64,000 bases of DNA from Nannobrachium achirus (GCA_963921795.1 OY997653.1:62581932-62645931), one strand, 5' to 3'; positions 10,127 to 21,477 are shown, counted from the stretch's first letter. Made by a program: numbers and translations. Notes: generated by a model not told the origin, from the sequence alone.

Positions 10127-10404
10127 GTGACATCACTTCCTGTACAGACAGTCAGACAGACAGCCATTGACTCCGACCTACCAATAGCTACTGTCTATGA
10201 CGGTAGTTCCATATGACATATTGGACTAGACTATCTCCATATATAGTGTTATCCACATCTCCATGTTTAGACAGCCAATGACTCCGGCCTAACAATGGCT
10301 ACTTTCTATGACGGTAGTCCCATATGACATGATGGACTGGACTATCTCCATATATAGTGTTATCCACATTTCGTGTAGCCGCCCTGTACAGGAAGTGATG
10401 TCAC
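10127..10404. mobile_element. foldback element with 21-bp perfect inverted ends
   Basis: GTGACATCACTTCCTGTACA begins the left end, and its exact 21-bp inverted copy lies at 10384-10404. The interior holds two tandem copies of about 100 bp (10161-10258 and 10273-10370), both with CTATCTCCATATATAGTG. No target duplication is visible. Confidence 0.75.
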
Positions 10405-10507
10405 AACTCGCTGACATCACACTGACATCACAGAGGATACAGAAGGACGGTCACGAGGATACGGAAGGAAGGAAGGACACTCAAGCGACACGGTTCTTCA
10501 GAGTATA

Positions 10508-10531
10508 TGCGACCTTCGGTCGCAATAAAAA
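10508..10531. repeat. family K-like terminal hairpin
   Basis: GCGACCTTCGGTCGCAATAA matches the GCGACC..GGTCGCAATAAA end of family K (30.44 and 37.89 kb). Confidence 0.5.
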
Positions 10532-10540
10532 CTTCTTCTA

Positions 10541-10863
10541 TTTTAACTGAAATCTTTGCATCTCCCCCAAAAGCATGAGAAAAAGGCCCTGTACCGGAAG
10601 CTGCTATGGACTCTACCTAGCATTATGGAACACTACTAGTCATTATGGTCCATGTGAACACACTAAATACTAAGAAGATGGTACCATTAACCACCACACA
10701 GCTATATCCCCATCATGTCTAGAGATAAAATAATCAGATGGTTTTCATTTTGAGTCAAATATAATATTATTTTATTTTTAATTATCAACCTTCCTCAACG
10801 TTCCTAAATTGAACACCAAATTGAAGGGCATGAAAAATAAACAGAGATAATACTTTTTGAGGA
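10541..10863. other. no feature recognised
   Basis: No gene or window-internal repeat was recognised. Confidence 0.45.
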
Positions 10864-10899
10864 GTGTGTGTGTGCGTGTGCGTGTGCGTGTGTGCGTGT

Positions 10900-10930
<31 letters not shown>

Positions 10931-10961
10931 CGCGTGCGTGTGCGTGTGTGTGTGTGTGTGT
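10864..10961. repeat. (GT)n/(GCGT)n microsatellite
   Basis: Imperfect alternation of GTGTGC and GCGTGC units. Confidence 0.95.
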
Positions 10962-11120
10962 CTGGTTCACTTCACAAGACAAGAAATATGGAACTTCAGT
11001 GACATTTACTTTGGCACAGTTCTGATCGCGCCTCGCTTACACTCCACGAGGTGATAAATAAGTGAACAGGAGATAACAAAAATAGTTCAGATTCAGCTCC
11101 TTTCAACGTAGACTAAAAAT

Positions 11121-11415
11121 ATTGTTGCCGTCGGGCAGAAAGCTTGTACTGTACCTCCATATTTAAACTTTTTATGATCTTTCGTAAGTTATGGCCTTCC
11201 TTCATCATATACAAGCGTGTTGTACAAAAGTAGTGAAAATAGCAGATCCACAAGCTCACACAACGCATCACAATTGCTTGTAGATTGGCTATGTTCACTA
11301 TTATTTTTAAAACACTACTTTCACTATTGTTTTAAAACAATATATTTTTAAAGCAATAATAAAAAAGCAGCAGACATACAGTACAGTACAAGGTTTCCAC
11401 CCGACAGTGACAATA
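11121..11415 (-). mobile_element. family C-like MITE, diverged copy 2
   Basis: Ends ATTGTTGCCGTCGGGCAGAA and TTTCCACCCGACAGTGACAA match family C. The interior includes a diverged HP hairpin and AT-rich filler absent from other copies. Confidence 0.65.
11231..11300. repeat. HP hairpin, diverged
   Basis: TAGTGAAAATAGCAGATCC pairs imperfectly with TAGATTGGCTATGTTCACTA. The inner stem is shortened. Confidence 0.75.
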
Positions 11416-11420
11416 TGCAA

Positions 11421-12811
11421 CTGGGCTAACAAGACGTTGAGGTGTGAACAGTGTGTTTTAAAGGTATTGATCTGTACAAGGTCTGTGTTTACCCATAACC
11501 ACTTGAACCCAATTCTGGGGCTGAACATTTGATCAGACTTATTGATTTAGTCAATTCTTCACATTGATTCTTTGATACCTTCAAATGACTGAACAAGCAC
11601 CATTCAGGTGTGACAGTAGCACAGCAACCAGTCAGAATGAAACAGCTAGGGGGTACAGGAAGTGATGCACACTTTCACGCAAGGGCTCATGGGACACTGG
11701 AAACGTGTGGATATAATCATTATAAAAAAATTGAAAAGGAAAGTATAACCGCTAAGAACATAATCGATGGTTGCAGGCCTGAATTGCAGTCATTTTATTT
11801 GGCGGTAGAAAAGTGGCCTAATGGATCCAAAGCACTGTGACGGTGCCCTTTCTGGCCCAGAATGGGTCACTATTATGTAAGTCCAATTAAAACCTCAAAG
11901 ATAAGCCAGAGCTCTCAGCTATGTATCTGACTGCTGCCCGGATCAATGGGCAAAATGGACACTTTTCCTCTCTCCTCTCTGGTGTTCAAAGAGCAGGTTG
12001 TGACCTGGCTCGCTGCAACACCAATTAGAGCTCAGCTGTGGCTCTGATGATCACAGGGACCCATTATGCCAACAACAAAACCTTTGGGCATTTGCTATAC
12101 CCGACACATACGGTACGGTATTATGATATGAAAGCCTTCTAAAAGCCTTCAGCCTATACCATCCAGTAGTTCTTCAGTGGCATTCCTGGCGCTGGCCTGC
12201 CTGTGTGGGTGTATGGTACATTGGTACAAAGACGCTGATGCAAAGGTGTGGGAAGTGCAGAATGCTCGGGCACATAATTGGTTCACCAGTGTGAATTCAC
12301 ACATTTCGAAAACATTTCCAAAAAAAAAAACATTCCACGAAAATGCTTGAAAAGATTTTCATGAATACAAAAACGCAATGATCTGTCCAAGTAATTTCAT
12401 TAATAAATAAAAGAAAAATCATAAAAGAAATTCCATAAATTGGAAAACAAATGTCTAAGAAGTAGTGAAAATGGAACTTGAATCTATTGATCCAAGTAAG
12501 CCGGAATACAATTGATTGATTATTAAAACAATGTGCTCTGAAAATTAATCCAAATGTTAAAATTACACATTCACATGTTCTTCCCACTCAGATTTGGTTT
12601 CTCAAACCAAACTATCTTTCAAGATCACCTTCCTCTGTTTGTTCCATCACATCTATTCTATGAAAGAAGCAATGAACACAAGGCACAAGAGGAATAATAA
12701 TCATGCGTGCGAATACAGACGTCAGCAGGACAGCTCCGTAAGCTTGCGTTTAAAACACAAGCAGCAGCAGCAGCGACACTGGGCCTTCCCGCCACCTCCG
12801 TGCACTACAGT
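11421..12811. other. no feature recognised
   Basis: About 1.4 kb without recurrent repeats or credible coding frames. A stray ACCCATAACCACTTGAACCC lies at about 11490, resembling the outer motif of HP modules. Confidence 0.45.
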
Positions 12812-13257
12812 CAGGCATGTGTACATAGATGTCAAAGGGGACTTGAGCCCCTGCCCTTTTATCTGTCTGTAAAAGGTTGCCATGAAACTTGCCATGAATG
12901 CAGTTTTTACTATGGTGAAAGAAATGCAAATGCCCCCTTTCAATGCCATATACCTCAAGGCGACATTCAAGAGAATTGCCTTGTCCAAACTCTCCTGAAC
13001 TTGAATGCAGCATCTCATGTTGAAAGTATTGCCCTCTCTATAGGAATCCATGCCGTTACGCCACATCTCCAGAATTCACTTGAATATGTTTAGTTCATTG
13101 TGGTGTCAAGCACCGAAAATAGCCGATCTCCAAGCTCACAACGCGTCGCAGCGCGACGCATTGTGAGCTTGGAGGTCGGCTATTTTCGATATTTTCACCA
13201 AAAGGCCCTTTCAGAACTTTCAGCCCCTGCCTCTCTAACATTCTCTGCACGGCCCTG
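12812..13257 (-). mobile_element. family O hAT-like MITE with HP hairpin, copy 1
   Basis: Left end CAGGCATGTGTACATAGATG and right end TTCTCTGCACGGCCCTG. The flanks ACTACAGT and ACCACAGT match at 7 of 8. It shares AAACTGCATTCAT-type interior blocks with copy 2 at 57.8 kb, in the opposite orientation. Confidence 0.75.
13114..13188. repeat. HP hairpin, near-perfect (family O context)
   Basis: Both arms read GATCTCCAAGCTC or its complement GAGCTTGGAGGTC, so the family-specific change A to C is mirrored as T to G. The inner stem is CGCGTCGC/GCGACGC. Confidence 0.9.
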
Positions 13258-13508
13258 ACCACAGTGCCCTCCAATCTGTGTCAATCAGACGGGCTCAAGG
13301 CAGCCACTTGTTGTGGAAGTGGTCCTCGCCAACCAAAACAGCGGACAAAAGCCTAAGGCAACATGCGGGCGATGCAACGCGAGGAGGGGGCTCGCCGCTG
13401 AGGGGGAAGCAGGACAGAAATAGCTGCACGGTGGTGAATAATCGAGAGAAGAAGAGATGTGGTGTAATTAACGCCGTGGCCCGGGGAGTCTCTGATGTAC
13501 GGTGGAGG

Positions 13509-13509
<1 letters not shown>

Positions 13510-13555
<46 letters not shown>
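13510..13555. repeat. (GA)n microsatellite
   Basis: About 20 uninterrupted GA units. Confidence 0.95.
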
Positions 13556-13557
<2 letters not shown>

Positions 13558-13629
13558 TTTGAATAAACGATAGAGAGGAAATTATATGGCAGGGGAGAGA
13601 AAATGAGAGGACGAGTATGAAGAAAAGGT

Positions 13630-13672
13630 GGAGAGAGAGAGAAAGAGAGAGAGAGAGAGAAAGAAAGCAGAA
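13630..13672. repeat. imperfect (GA)n tract
   Basis: GAGAGA tract interrupted by AAAG. Confidence 0.9.
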
Positions 13673-13735
13673 AAAAGAAGAAACGAGAGCTCACGGTATA
13701 ATGGAGCCTTGTGGTCTGATCAAAGTTGTGTGGGG

Positions 13736-13981
13736 TTAAAGAACACTTCACCTGGCTTCCGGCTCATCTCCTCCAGTGCACCGTTCCTCACTAACGCTCA
13801 CTGTCGGACATGCAGCGCCACTTTCTGGCTCCGCCCTCTGTGTGTCAGAGGCGGGGCTGTGGGCAGTTGGGGGACGGTTGCCTGCCGATGACACCTTCAA
13901 GAAACACATGGAGATGACAGTAGTGATACAGTCATATAGCGAGCGTTAGTGAGGCTGAAACAACCTTAAGTGTTCCTTTAA
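13736..13981. mobile_element. TTAA-type MITE
   Basis: Left end TTAAAGAACACTT and right end AAGTGTTCCTTTAA are inverted repeats with a one-base indel, both bounded by TTAA. The inner arms CTCACTAACGCTC and GAGCGTTAGTGAG also pair. Confidence 0.7.
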
Positions 13982-14551
13982 AGGGAACATGCTCCACGAC
14001 AGGCAGCTATTAGGCAGACAGACAGCAGAAGGCAAAGCACTGCTAATGAATCCGGCTTTGCATGTCTCACTGTGTGCGACAGGCAGTGTAGCGTAGAATT
14101 CAATATGTAGGATTCATATTGAATATGGGCACGCTACTCGACGCCAAGGTTGATACATTAATTATTAAAGATGAGCTATACGGGTCAATCGCGTTCAACA
14201 ACAACTACATACTTAAGACTGGGGGGCCAGGCCTTTCCCTGAACTCCCTTGTTAGCCAATGATAATATATGATCTAATCTAATCTCTAATCTGAGAGGGT
14301 AGGCCCAATCTTCGGTTCTTATAGTCTTATATTGTGTTGTCATGCAGAATCTCCGAATAAGGCTGTATATTCTTTTCTACAGGCAGCCAAACATCAGTTG
14401 CACGTTAGTGGCTCTTAACCGGCGGTGTGTTTACCTTTTGCACGCCTACGTTTAATCACAGAATAGGTTCTGAAAGTTCCCTGTCAAACTTTTCTGAAAT
14501 TGTGTAAACAATTTGACAGCATGAAGGCTTAACCACATGTAATATTCAGCT
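13982..14551. other. no feature recognised
   Basis: No gene or recurrent repeat was recognised. Confidence 0.45.
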
Positions 14552-14582
14552 AAAAACAGCAGAGCTACAAGCTTCGCAATGT
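14552..14582 (+). repeat. HP half-hairpin (left arm only)
   Basis: AAAAACAGCAGAGCTACAAG then unrelated sequence. TTAACCACATGTAATATT precedes it, and TAGGGTTTAAGTTGT follows at about 14680, giving the outer motif on both sides. Confidence 0.65.
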
Positions 14583-14915
14583 GTCACATTTCAACACATT
14601 TGTGTGAAATTTGAGTGAAAAAAGGAGGGGACCAAGTAAAGAGTAAAGAGTAAAGGGCCAACAAAGTATACTATATAGGGTTTAAGTTGTACAAATAAAA
14701 ATTAGGACTTCAATGTGAGTGTCGAGTACGGTACTTTTTAACTAGGTCAAGTCAAGGGGAGGAGGGAGAAAAGGCGAAGGCGTCTTTGACATAAACCGGG
14801 GTAAAAGGTGATAATTACATATTCTCGCTGTATTCAGCGACACAAAATGGCTCCCCTAGCTCTATTGCATCTCGGCAATGGAATGCCTTTTTATTTGCTC
14901 GCGCAACAGACTGAG
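14583..14915. other. no feature recognised
   Basis: Only the outer-module motif near 14680 stands out. Confidence 0.4.
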
Positions 14916-15019
14916 GCAGAAGAGGAGAGGAGAGGAGAGGAGAGGCGAGGAGAGGAGAGGAGAGGAGAGGAGAGGAGAGGAGAGGAGAGGAGAGGAGAGG
15001 AGAGGAGAGGAGAGGAGAG
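14916..15019. repeat. (AGAGG)n pentanucleotide repeat
   Basis: About 20 AGAGG units with a single C interruption. Confidence 0.95.
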
Positions 15020-15176
15020 CGACTGGCAACGAATGTGACACGGGTTCAGGTGTGAGTGGCACCTCTGTGGCACCATTAAGTAGCTGTCTCTCACAGGGGT
15101 GTCGCACCAAATTCTGGGCCCTGGGTACAAGGATTCACTCACATTTTGTGCTTTTCAAGCACATTTTGTGCTTTTC

Positions 15177-15224
15177 AGCGCGGCACCGAGTGCCGCGCTG
15201 CGAGCTTGTAGATCTGCTATTTTT
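15177..15224 (-). repeat. HP half-hairpin (centre and right arm)
   Basis: GCGCGGCACCGAGTGCCGCG followed by the arm GAGCTTGTAGATCTGC. The left arm is replaced by a TTGTGCTTTTCA duplication. Confidence 0.75.
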
Positions 15225-15459
15225 TTAAAATCGTGAAAAAAGTCTGAATATTTCAATTCCTTCAAAGGTTTTTTGAAGAAAAAAAACTATGTTTCTGTCA
15301 GTGGTGCTCACATTTTTTCATATGAAGGACCCCCAAAATGATATGTATTTGGCCGCGGACCCTCATCTCAAAATATTTAGTTCCAGGGACCCCCCAGAAG
15401 CAAAACTTTAGTTAAAGATTTTCGCTTAATTCAAAGATTTTTACACATTTTCACAACTT

Positions 15460-15516
15460 TTCAAAAATAGCAGATCTACAAGCCGCGCTGTGAGCTTGTA
15501 TATCTGCTATTTTTCA
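15460..15516. repeat. HP hairpin, inner stem shortened
   Basis: TTCAAAAATAGCAGATCTAC and GTATATCTGCTATTTTTCAA pair. The centre is reduced to about GCCGCGCTGTGAG. Confidence 0.8.
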
Positions 15517-15772
15517 ATAGCTAAAGTATATAACATAATTAAGGCCCCTCCACCTTGGGCCCTGGTAACTCAGTCCCACTCCCCCCCCCCCCCCTGTGAC
15601 ACCCCTGCTCTCTCGTTCACAGCACAGGTGACTTCCCTCCTGGCAACCCTAGGAAAAGAAGGAGTGATCCCAGCATTCAGAGCATCAGAGCAGAGTGGCA
15701 GATCTCCAAACTGCATGGAATAGTACAGGCAAAGCTCATTGGGAAGCCTCTAAACCAGGGCTCTTTTCATAG

Positions 15773-16923
15773 TTGTCTCCACCAGCCGAAGGCATGGGGG
15801 AGAGTATGTTTTCCCCTTCATCCGTCCGTGTGTCCGTCCGTCCGTCCGTGCATGCGTGCGTGCGTGCGTGCGTGCGCGTGTCCTCGCAGTTTGTGTGCAG
15901 TCGCCGTTGGGCTGGTCGCTGCCAAAGTGAGCACACACATTCCCTGGATGCCAATCTAGAACCTCTGCCCTAAATTTTTCAAATGGGCCTTTTCTAGCGC
16001 CACCTAGTGGCCGATGTTCGCAAAACACATTTCTGTGGACTACTCTTAAAGATTTTGTCCAAAAATCCTACAAATCGGTAGGCAGTATCTCGACAGTCAT
16101 GTGATCGACACGGATCTGTCAAATTTTGCATATTCCATCCTGATTGGCTAAGATTGGCTTCCAAAGTTTGTAGGATTGAGCCGTTTTGAACAAAATGCCT
16201 CAAATCCCAAACGCAAAGTGCAATTATCATGAAATCGCGCACACACGTTCCCACTAGGTCGAGGAAGAAATGCTACTTCAAATTTTTTAAATCAGCCTCA
16301 TGGTGGCGCTATAACAGGCCGATTTGTGGTTTTACCTATAACTCCACCGATCAGTTTCAAACTTTGTAAGCGCACTCCCTAGAGGCTAAGGATAAACCTT
16401 TGCCCTGCATTTTTCACATCAGCCTTTTATAGCGCCACCTTTGGGCCGACTCATGTAAAACACATTTTTGGATATTACTCCTTCAGATTTTCTCCAAAAA
16501 TCAGTACACCATATCTCTATAGTCATGTGATCAAGTCTGATGCATCTGATATTTCATATTCCATCCTGATTGGCTAATATTAGCTTCCAAAGTTTTCAGG
16601 ATTGCTCAGTTTTTTAACTAAATGCCTCAAATCATCAACGCAGCTTGCAATTACCGTGAAATTTGCCACACATATTCCCACTATGTCAAGGTACAAATGC
16701 TACCCTTTTCACATTGGCCTGTTATAGCGCCACCAGCAGGTAGACTTTAGCAAAACTAATTTTTGGAATACAATGCTTCAAGTCATGCATGCAGCGTCCG
16801 ATTGCCATGAAAGGTCTAAGGTGAAGAATTATGCCACCCTTTTTACACTGTCCTATTATACAGTAGCACCACCAGGACGCCTGGCCTGGTGGAGACCTGT
16901 GCTCGGAAGAGCACTGCTTCTAG
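15773..16923 (+). mobile_element. Helitron-like non-autonomous element inside family A
   Basis: The 3' end is a hairpin GTGCTCGGAAGAGCAC, then TGCTT, then CTAG before a T, the layout of Helitron termini (hairpin shortly before CTRR, insertion at A/T). Internal paralogous blocks recur at spacing of about 430 bp (CCTGATTGGCTAA at about 16139 and 16563; GCGCCACCT at about 15998 and 16432). It contains a (CCGT)n(GTGC)n tract at 15825-15881. The 5' border is less certain. No Rep/helicase is present. Confidence 0.75.
15825..15881. repeat. (CCGT)n(GTGC)n microsatellite
   Basis: Short tetranucleotide tract near the 5' end of the Helitron-like element. Confidence 0.9.
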
Positions 16924-17089
16924 TTTCCATATAGTTTCATTGTTTGACAGCACAATCATGTGTATTTTGGATTCATGTAAATTTGTGTTTTCAGATATTT
17001 AACCACTTGAACCGTCAATACTTAATAAACCGTTTTTTAACCTTTCACTCTGTATTTAGTCTGCTCTTTTCCTCTACACCAAATCCTCT

Positions 17090-17154
17090 TTGCCGAAAAT
17101 AGCTGATCTACAAACTTACAACGCCTCGTGAGCTTCTAGATCTGCTATTTTTGG
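17090..17154. repeat. HP hairpin, left arm mutated, centre shortened (family A)
   Basis: GCTGATCTACAAACTTACAA pairs with CTTCTAGATCTGC. The inner stem is reduced to CGCCTCGTGAG. Confidence 0.8.
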
Positions 17155-17626
17155 CTAAAGTTCTCAGACTATGGACGTATTGTTCAAGTGGTTGATATAC
17201 AAAAGGAGAAATAAAGTTTCTACCACACAACGATTTGGAGGACCCCCTGTAGTAACTCTGAGGACCCCCTAGGGGTCCTGTACCCCCTGTTGAAGACACT
17301 CTTGCTCTAAACAAAGGAGATGGATCTTGAGAATTTTGAGAAGCAAGTTTGGCTCACTCTCACCAACGCAGTAATGTACAGTATATATGTATCAGTATAT
17401 GTACAGTATAATGTACAGTATATATGTATCATGGTTCCTCTGCAAGAGAAGGGAGGACAGGGAGAGACACATTGATTGATGGGGAGAGTGACAGCAGAGG
17501 AAAGAAGATGTACAGCTATGGGGAAAAAGGGAAAAAATAAAAATCCAGTGGAATTCAACCTTTTCACAATATCTTCTCAAACTTGCCTGTCTCCAGCCCA
17601 TAGACCCGCTATCAAAACCTCCACAG

Positions 17627-17976
17627 GCTGTCAGTCAGTCTGTTGTCTCATGTCACGTCACGCCACACTTTTGCCCTACTCATATCTCCGCCACCGTTGC
17701 CCCTATCCATGCCAAACTTTGCACACACACTCATTTCTCACATGGCCCTCTTCTAGCAACACCATAAGGCCGATTTTTGCAAAACACATTTTTGGACACT
17801 GCGCCTATGTTGACCTAAAATCACGCAAAGCGCTAAACAGTATCTCTAAAGTCATGTCATCAACATGAATCTGTCCCATTTCCCATATTCCCTCCTGATT
17901 GGCTACGAGTCTGTCTTCTAAAGTCGGTGTATGGGACGTGACGGTCGCTTATCTCCCGATTAGGGAGTCTTACTGG
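17627..17976 (+). mobile_element. family K Helitron-like element, copy 2 with 3' end
   Basis: Shares the block CATATCTCCGCCACCGTTGC and CAAAACACATTTTTGGACAC with copy 1. It ends with hairpin CTCCCGATTAGGGAG, TCTTA, then CTGG followed by T, which fits a Helitron 3' terminus (CTRR). Confidence 0.75.
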
Positions 17977-19137
17977 TCTCTAGTGATTGGTTTAGGGGAA
18001 GTCAAAGTCCCTCCCCCCATTGTGCCCTGTAAATCGTTCAGACAGGGCACAATGTCAGACTCAAGCGTCAGCCGAGTCTGAAATCAGGCTATTCTCAAAC
18101 TGCATATCAAGCCATCCGTCTGGGTTAGGAGAATAATAAACACCCACTCCACCAAAATGGGCTACCGCCAATGCAAGTAATTATTATGCATTGGCTGAAT
18201 TTATGAATATACATTTAGTACCAGTAATAACACAAGCTAAACATAGCGCTAAAGTCTGGGTTAGGAGTGTGGCCAGACTGGCCACACAAAGCAAACTTGG
18301 CCTATAGCGAATAGCGATTATTTAGTGCAATTCCACAATGCAAGCTATACCCTTCATCTGTCAATAGAGGACGAAAAAAAAAAAACGTTGACCCAAGCCT
18401 GATATAATCTGAGGTAGCAGACGATGCTGCAACATCCAAATAAAAGAGGGTTCGGGGAACAAGACAAAACAAGAACAGAAACACATTTAAGGCCGTCCAG
18501 GGTTGACTGCTCGTTGTACCTTGGATGAAAGATGATAGTGTGCCTCCATGCTGTTTACCCGGCCTTCACACATACCGATGTGGTGTTGTAGCTCCACTGA
18601 GCCAACACGTTCCCGTACAAACAGGTGGTGTTTCAGCGTTCCATCAAGGTCTCCTTCTCTTCACTGTGAACAAATGCCAGTGTTGCGTAAGCTCCCTTTT
18701 TGGCAGGGTTCAGGCTCACCGTCACCCCCTCCGCTCGCTCGCTCGGCTCGCTCCTACAAATGCACCGTGAATCAATGGCAGTCTCGCCAAAGTGCTTTGC
18801 AAGTCTTGCATCCTGACGACGTAAAAAGCTTTTTCGATTATTTCACTCGTTTCAAACGGGATGAGGATTCTCTGTAAAGAAAGTGAATCTTGATTGTCTG
18901 GTGTCTGGAGGACTGATGAGAAGCCCTGTCAATCAATGGGCAAATGTGTTTTACCGCGCCGCACTGGTAGCAAAATATTTTCAGTTATTACGTGAAATAA
19001 ATAGGAAAATCACAAATGCAATGACAATTTAATGACTGACTCTCTTCATAAGACTCTTTCTGTTCGGTCCAGACTGAGGTTAGGGAGAACAATGATTTAC
19101 TTGGGAAACCATGATTAATGCCCAACGGTGCAGAAAA
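17977..19137. other. no feature recognised
   Basis: About 1.2 kb without recognised repeats. Small inverted repeats such as TTGTGCCCTGT/ACAGGGCACAA at about 18020-18055 are present. Confidence 0.45.
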
Positions 19138-19343
19138 TAGTATTTTTTCTTTTTGATTATTTCTTTTAGATATTTTGGGCCTTTTCTTCCTTCATTGATG
19201 CTACAGTGGAAACCGACAGGAGAAAGAGTCATTGAGTGACATGCAGCAAAGGTCTTCCGCGCTCGGGAATCAAACCCGGGACTGCATCGGAGCCTATATA
19301 AAATTAAAGGTACACGCCTTAACCACTCGGCCATTGGCGCCGC
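19138..19343 (-). mobile_element. tRNA-derived SINE (Leu/Ser-like head)
   Basis: On the minus strand the head starts GGCGCCAATGGCCGAGTGG, holding a pol III A box (TGGCCGAGTGG). A B box (GGTTTGATTCC) follows at about 19270. The body carries GCTGCATGTCACTCAATGAC, a tail typical of teleost SINEs, and ends in GGCCCAAAATATCTAAAAG plus an A/T-rich run. The D/anticodon region is too degenerate for a working tRNA. Confidence 0.8.
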
Positions 19344-19344
19344 C

Positions 19345-19400
19345 TAAAATAGGCATTCCACAAGCTCACAACATGCATGAGCTAGTAGATCTGTTATCTT
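19345..19400. repeat. HP hairpin, strongly decayed
   Basis: AAAATAGGCATTCCACAAG, then CTCACAACATGCATGAG, then CTAGTAGATCTGTTATCTT. It abuts the SINE head. Confidence 0.6.
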
Positions 19401-19504
19401 CGTCAGGCCATACCACCGTAAGACGAAGTATGAATCAGGCTTAGTGCGGTGCGGTGACCGTGTGGCAGGAAGACATGGTTCCTTCCTCTGGCCTTCCTGC
19501 CCCA

Positions 19505-19764
19505 GGGCTCTGTCAGCCTGCCTGCTCATTGGCTGAGGAAGCCAGGGGCTCTGTCAGCCTGCTGCTCATTGGCTGAGGAAGCCAGGGGCTCCGTCAGCCT
19601 GCCTGCTCATTGGCTGAGGAAGCCAGGGGCTCTGTCAGCCTGCCTGCTCATTGGCTGAGGAAGCCAGGGGCTCCGTCAGCCTGCCTGCTCATTGGCTGAG
19701 GAAGCCAGGGGCTCTGTCAGCCTGCCTGCTCATTGGCTGAGGAAGCCAGGGCTCTCATTGGCTG
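19505..19764. repeat. 41-bp minisatellite, about 6 copies
   Basis: Unit includes CTGCTCATTGGCTGAGGAAG. The units mostly alternate GGGGCTCTGTC and GGGGCTCCGTC, suggesting amplification as an 82-bp dimer. Confidence 0.9.
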
Positions 19765-20531
19765 AGGAAGCCAGCGCAGGCTCCAGGACAGGAAACACAC
19801 CGCGGCCACTTCCTGCCCCTCCGCCGGGAGCACCAGGGTCACAGGGGTTAAGGGTGGGACGGACACGTCAGGGACACTTCCACGTGTGAATGAGACCAGA
19901 ACCTAACGAAGAACTACCACCTCATATAAGGTTGCCTGTATTTCAATGATAGCAGGGATTTCCGCCATGTTAGGCCACCTCATTTTTATATCCCTCGATG
20001 CGTTGTGAGCTGGTAGTAGATTGGCTATTTTCGTGGGATATCGTGGGATATCCGGCCTCAGAATAGAGATGCCAGAGTTCTTGTGGTTGAACCCTTTACA
20101 CTGAAGATGAAAACTACTAGGCTCTTTATATGAAAACTACTAGGCTCTATATGCAGCCATATTGGAAAGAAATGTGGCCTCTTCTCTCCCTGCTATCTTC
20201 ACAGTTCTTACCAATTATACTGATCAAGGCTCTGTTCCATTCTAGTCAAACAGAGAGAATCGATTGATTATTTTATTAGACAAAAATGGAGAACAGTACT
20301 AGTATAGTCAATACAATTGAAATGTAGTACAGTACAAGTACAGTACAGTTGAACACCCTGCCTAAAAGGAACAACCCAAATAAGACCTTTTACAGTCTTT
20401 TTTACGTTGGAAGTCCTCTGTATTTAATTCATGGACATAATAAATAGCAAGCAAAGAAAATATTCAATAATATCGCAGTTATAAAAACACTATATGTACA
20501 GGATAGGGGAAACAAGGGGGTGGGGCTAAGG
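19765..20531. other. mostly unrecognised, with one HP half
   Basis: Apart from an HP right arm at 19995-20033, nothing recurrent was seen. Confidence 0.4.
19995..20033 (-). repeat. HP half-hairpin (right arm only)
   Basis: GATGCGTTGTGAGCTGG, then TAGTAGATTGGCTATTTTCG. The left arm is absent. Confidence 0.65.
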
Positions 20532-20550
20532 TAAGGGGGAGCTCACTTCT

Positions 20551-20668
20551 CGCCTGTCTATGGGAGAAGTGATAACTACCTCCTTCTCTGGCCTCCTGAA
20601 AGGTGAGTTTTCACCTGTCTATGGGAGAAGTGATAACTACCTCCTTCTCTGGCCTCCTGAAAGGTGAG
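20551..20668. repeat. 58-bp tandem duplication
   Basis: CCTGTCTATGGGAGAAGTGA and the following 38 bp occur twice in tandem. Confidence 0.9.
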
Positions 20669-20808
20669 TTGTCAGGGCAGTTTTGAAGGATGCCAGCAAG
20701 CTACATGTTTTAAGGGAGGTAGTCAAGGAATTCCACACCTGGGTTGCAGTGTTGTAGAAGGAGAAGGTGCTGATATTGTGCATGTGGGCTCACTGGAAAC
20801 ACTCCAGT

Positions 20809-20880
20809 CAGTGGGTCTCAAGTGTGCATGGTCCAGGTACAAATGGACCTTAGTTTAATTAAAACTTTGAGAACCACTGC
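20809..20880. mobile_element. short hAT-like remnant
   Basis: CAGTGGGTCTCAAGTG and AACTTTGAGAACCACTG are inverted ends of the CAGTGGTTCTCAAA type. There is no target duplication. Confidence 0.45.
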
Positions 20881-21124
20881 GCTACACTAAACAGAACAGG
20901 GCCATAATTTTGTATAATTGGTAAGACATGTGAAGGAAGAGTGCATGGAGCCTCCACTCCACAGCTCTGGAACTCACTGTGAGTTGGACACAGAGTTGTG
21001 TCATTTCTATGGAGCCTGGTGCCCTCAGGTGGGCTGTGGCTCTTGCTCAATTAGAGGGACAGGCAGGCCACCAGAGCAGGTCTATTGAGGATTGAGGACG
21101 TGACAATGCAGTGGCTGTCACAAG

Positions 21125-21141
21125 ACACACACACACACAAC

Positions 21142-21178
<37 letters not shown>
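21125..21178. repeat. (CA)n microsatellite
   Basis: CA tract with CCAC interruptions. Confidence 0.9.
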
Positions 21179-21180
<2 letters not shown>

Positions 21181-21399
21181 TGTGCCCGCAGACCATTTGA
21201 TTGGTACAGAATGGTCACAAATGAAGTGGCAGAGATAGAGAGAGTGAGAGAGAGAGAGTGAGGGAGGGGAGAGGGAGAGAGGCCAGAGAGAGAGAGAGAG
21301 AGATAATGAAAGTGAGAGGGGGCTGATGATTCCTGACTCAGTGTGAGAGCGTGTGGGAGGAGGAGAAGAGGAGAAGTGGCAAACGTGTGAGTGGGAAAG

Positions 21400-21403
<4 letters not shown>

Positions 21404-21472
<69 letters not shown>
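21404..21472. repeat. (GA)n microsatellite
   Basis: About 34 GA units. Shorter GAGAGA runs occur at 21236-21305. Confidence 0.95.

Positions 21473-21477
<5 letters not shown>

Larger units (their letters stand above)
15094..15607 (+). mobile_element. family L hAT-like element carrying family B inside, copy 1
   Basis: Left end CAGGGGTGTCGCACCAAATT and right end TGTGACACCCCTG. Between them lies a truncated B composite (15170-15530) with two HP hairpins. The flanks match at only 6 of 8. The same nested order is found at 48.80-49.32 kb, so L and B were amplified together. Confidence 0.8.
15756..17304 (+). mobile_element. family A hAT element split by a Helitron-like insertion, perfect TSD
   Basis: Left end CAGGGCTCTTTTCATAG, then about 1.15 kb of foreign DNA, then TTCCATATAGTTTCAT and the rest of family A to GAAGACACTCTTG. 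The flanks CTCTAAAC (15748-15755 and 17305-17312) are an exact 8-bp duplication, so both halves belong to one insertion. Confidence 0.9.

Noticed and set aside
19261-19343. A functional tRNA gene on the minus strand
   Set aside because: A and B boxes are present, but the anticodon region does not fold properly and a SINE body and tail follow.
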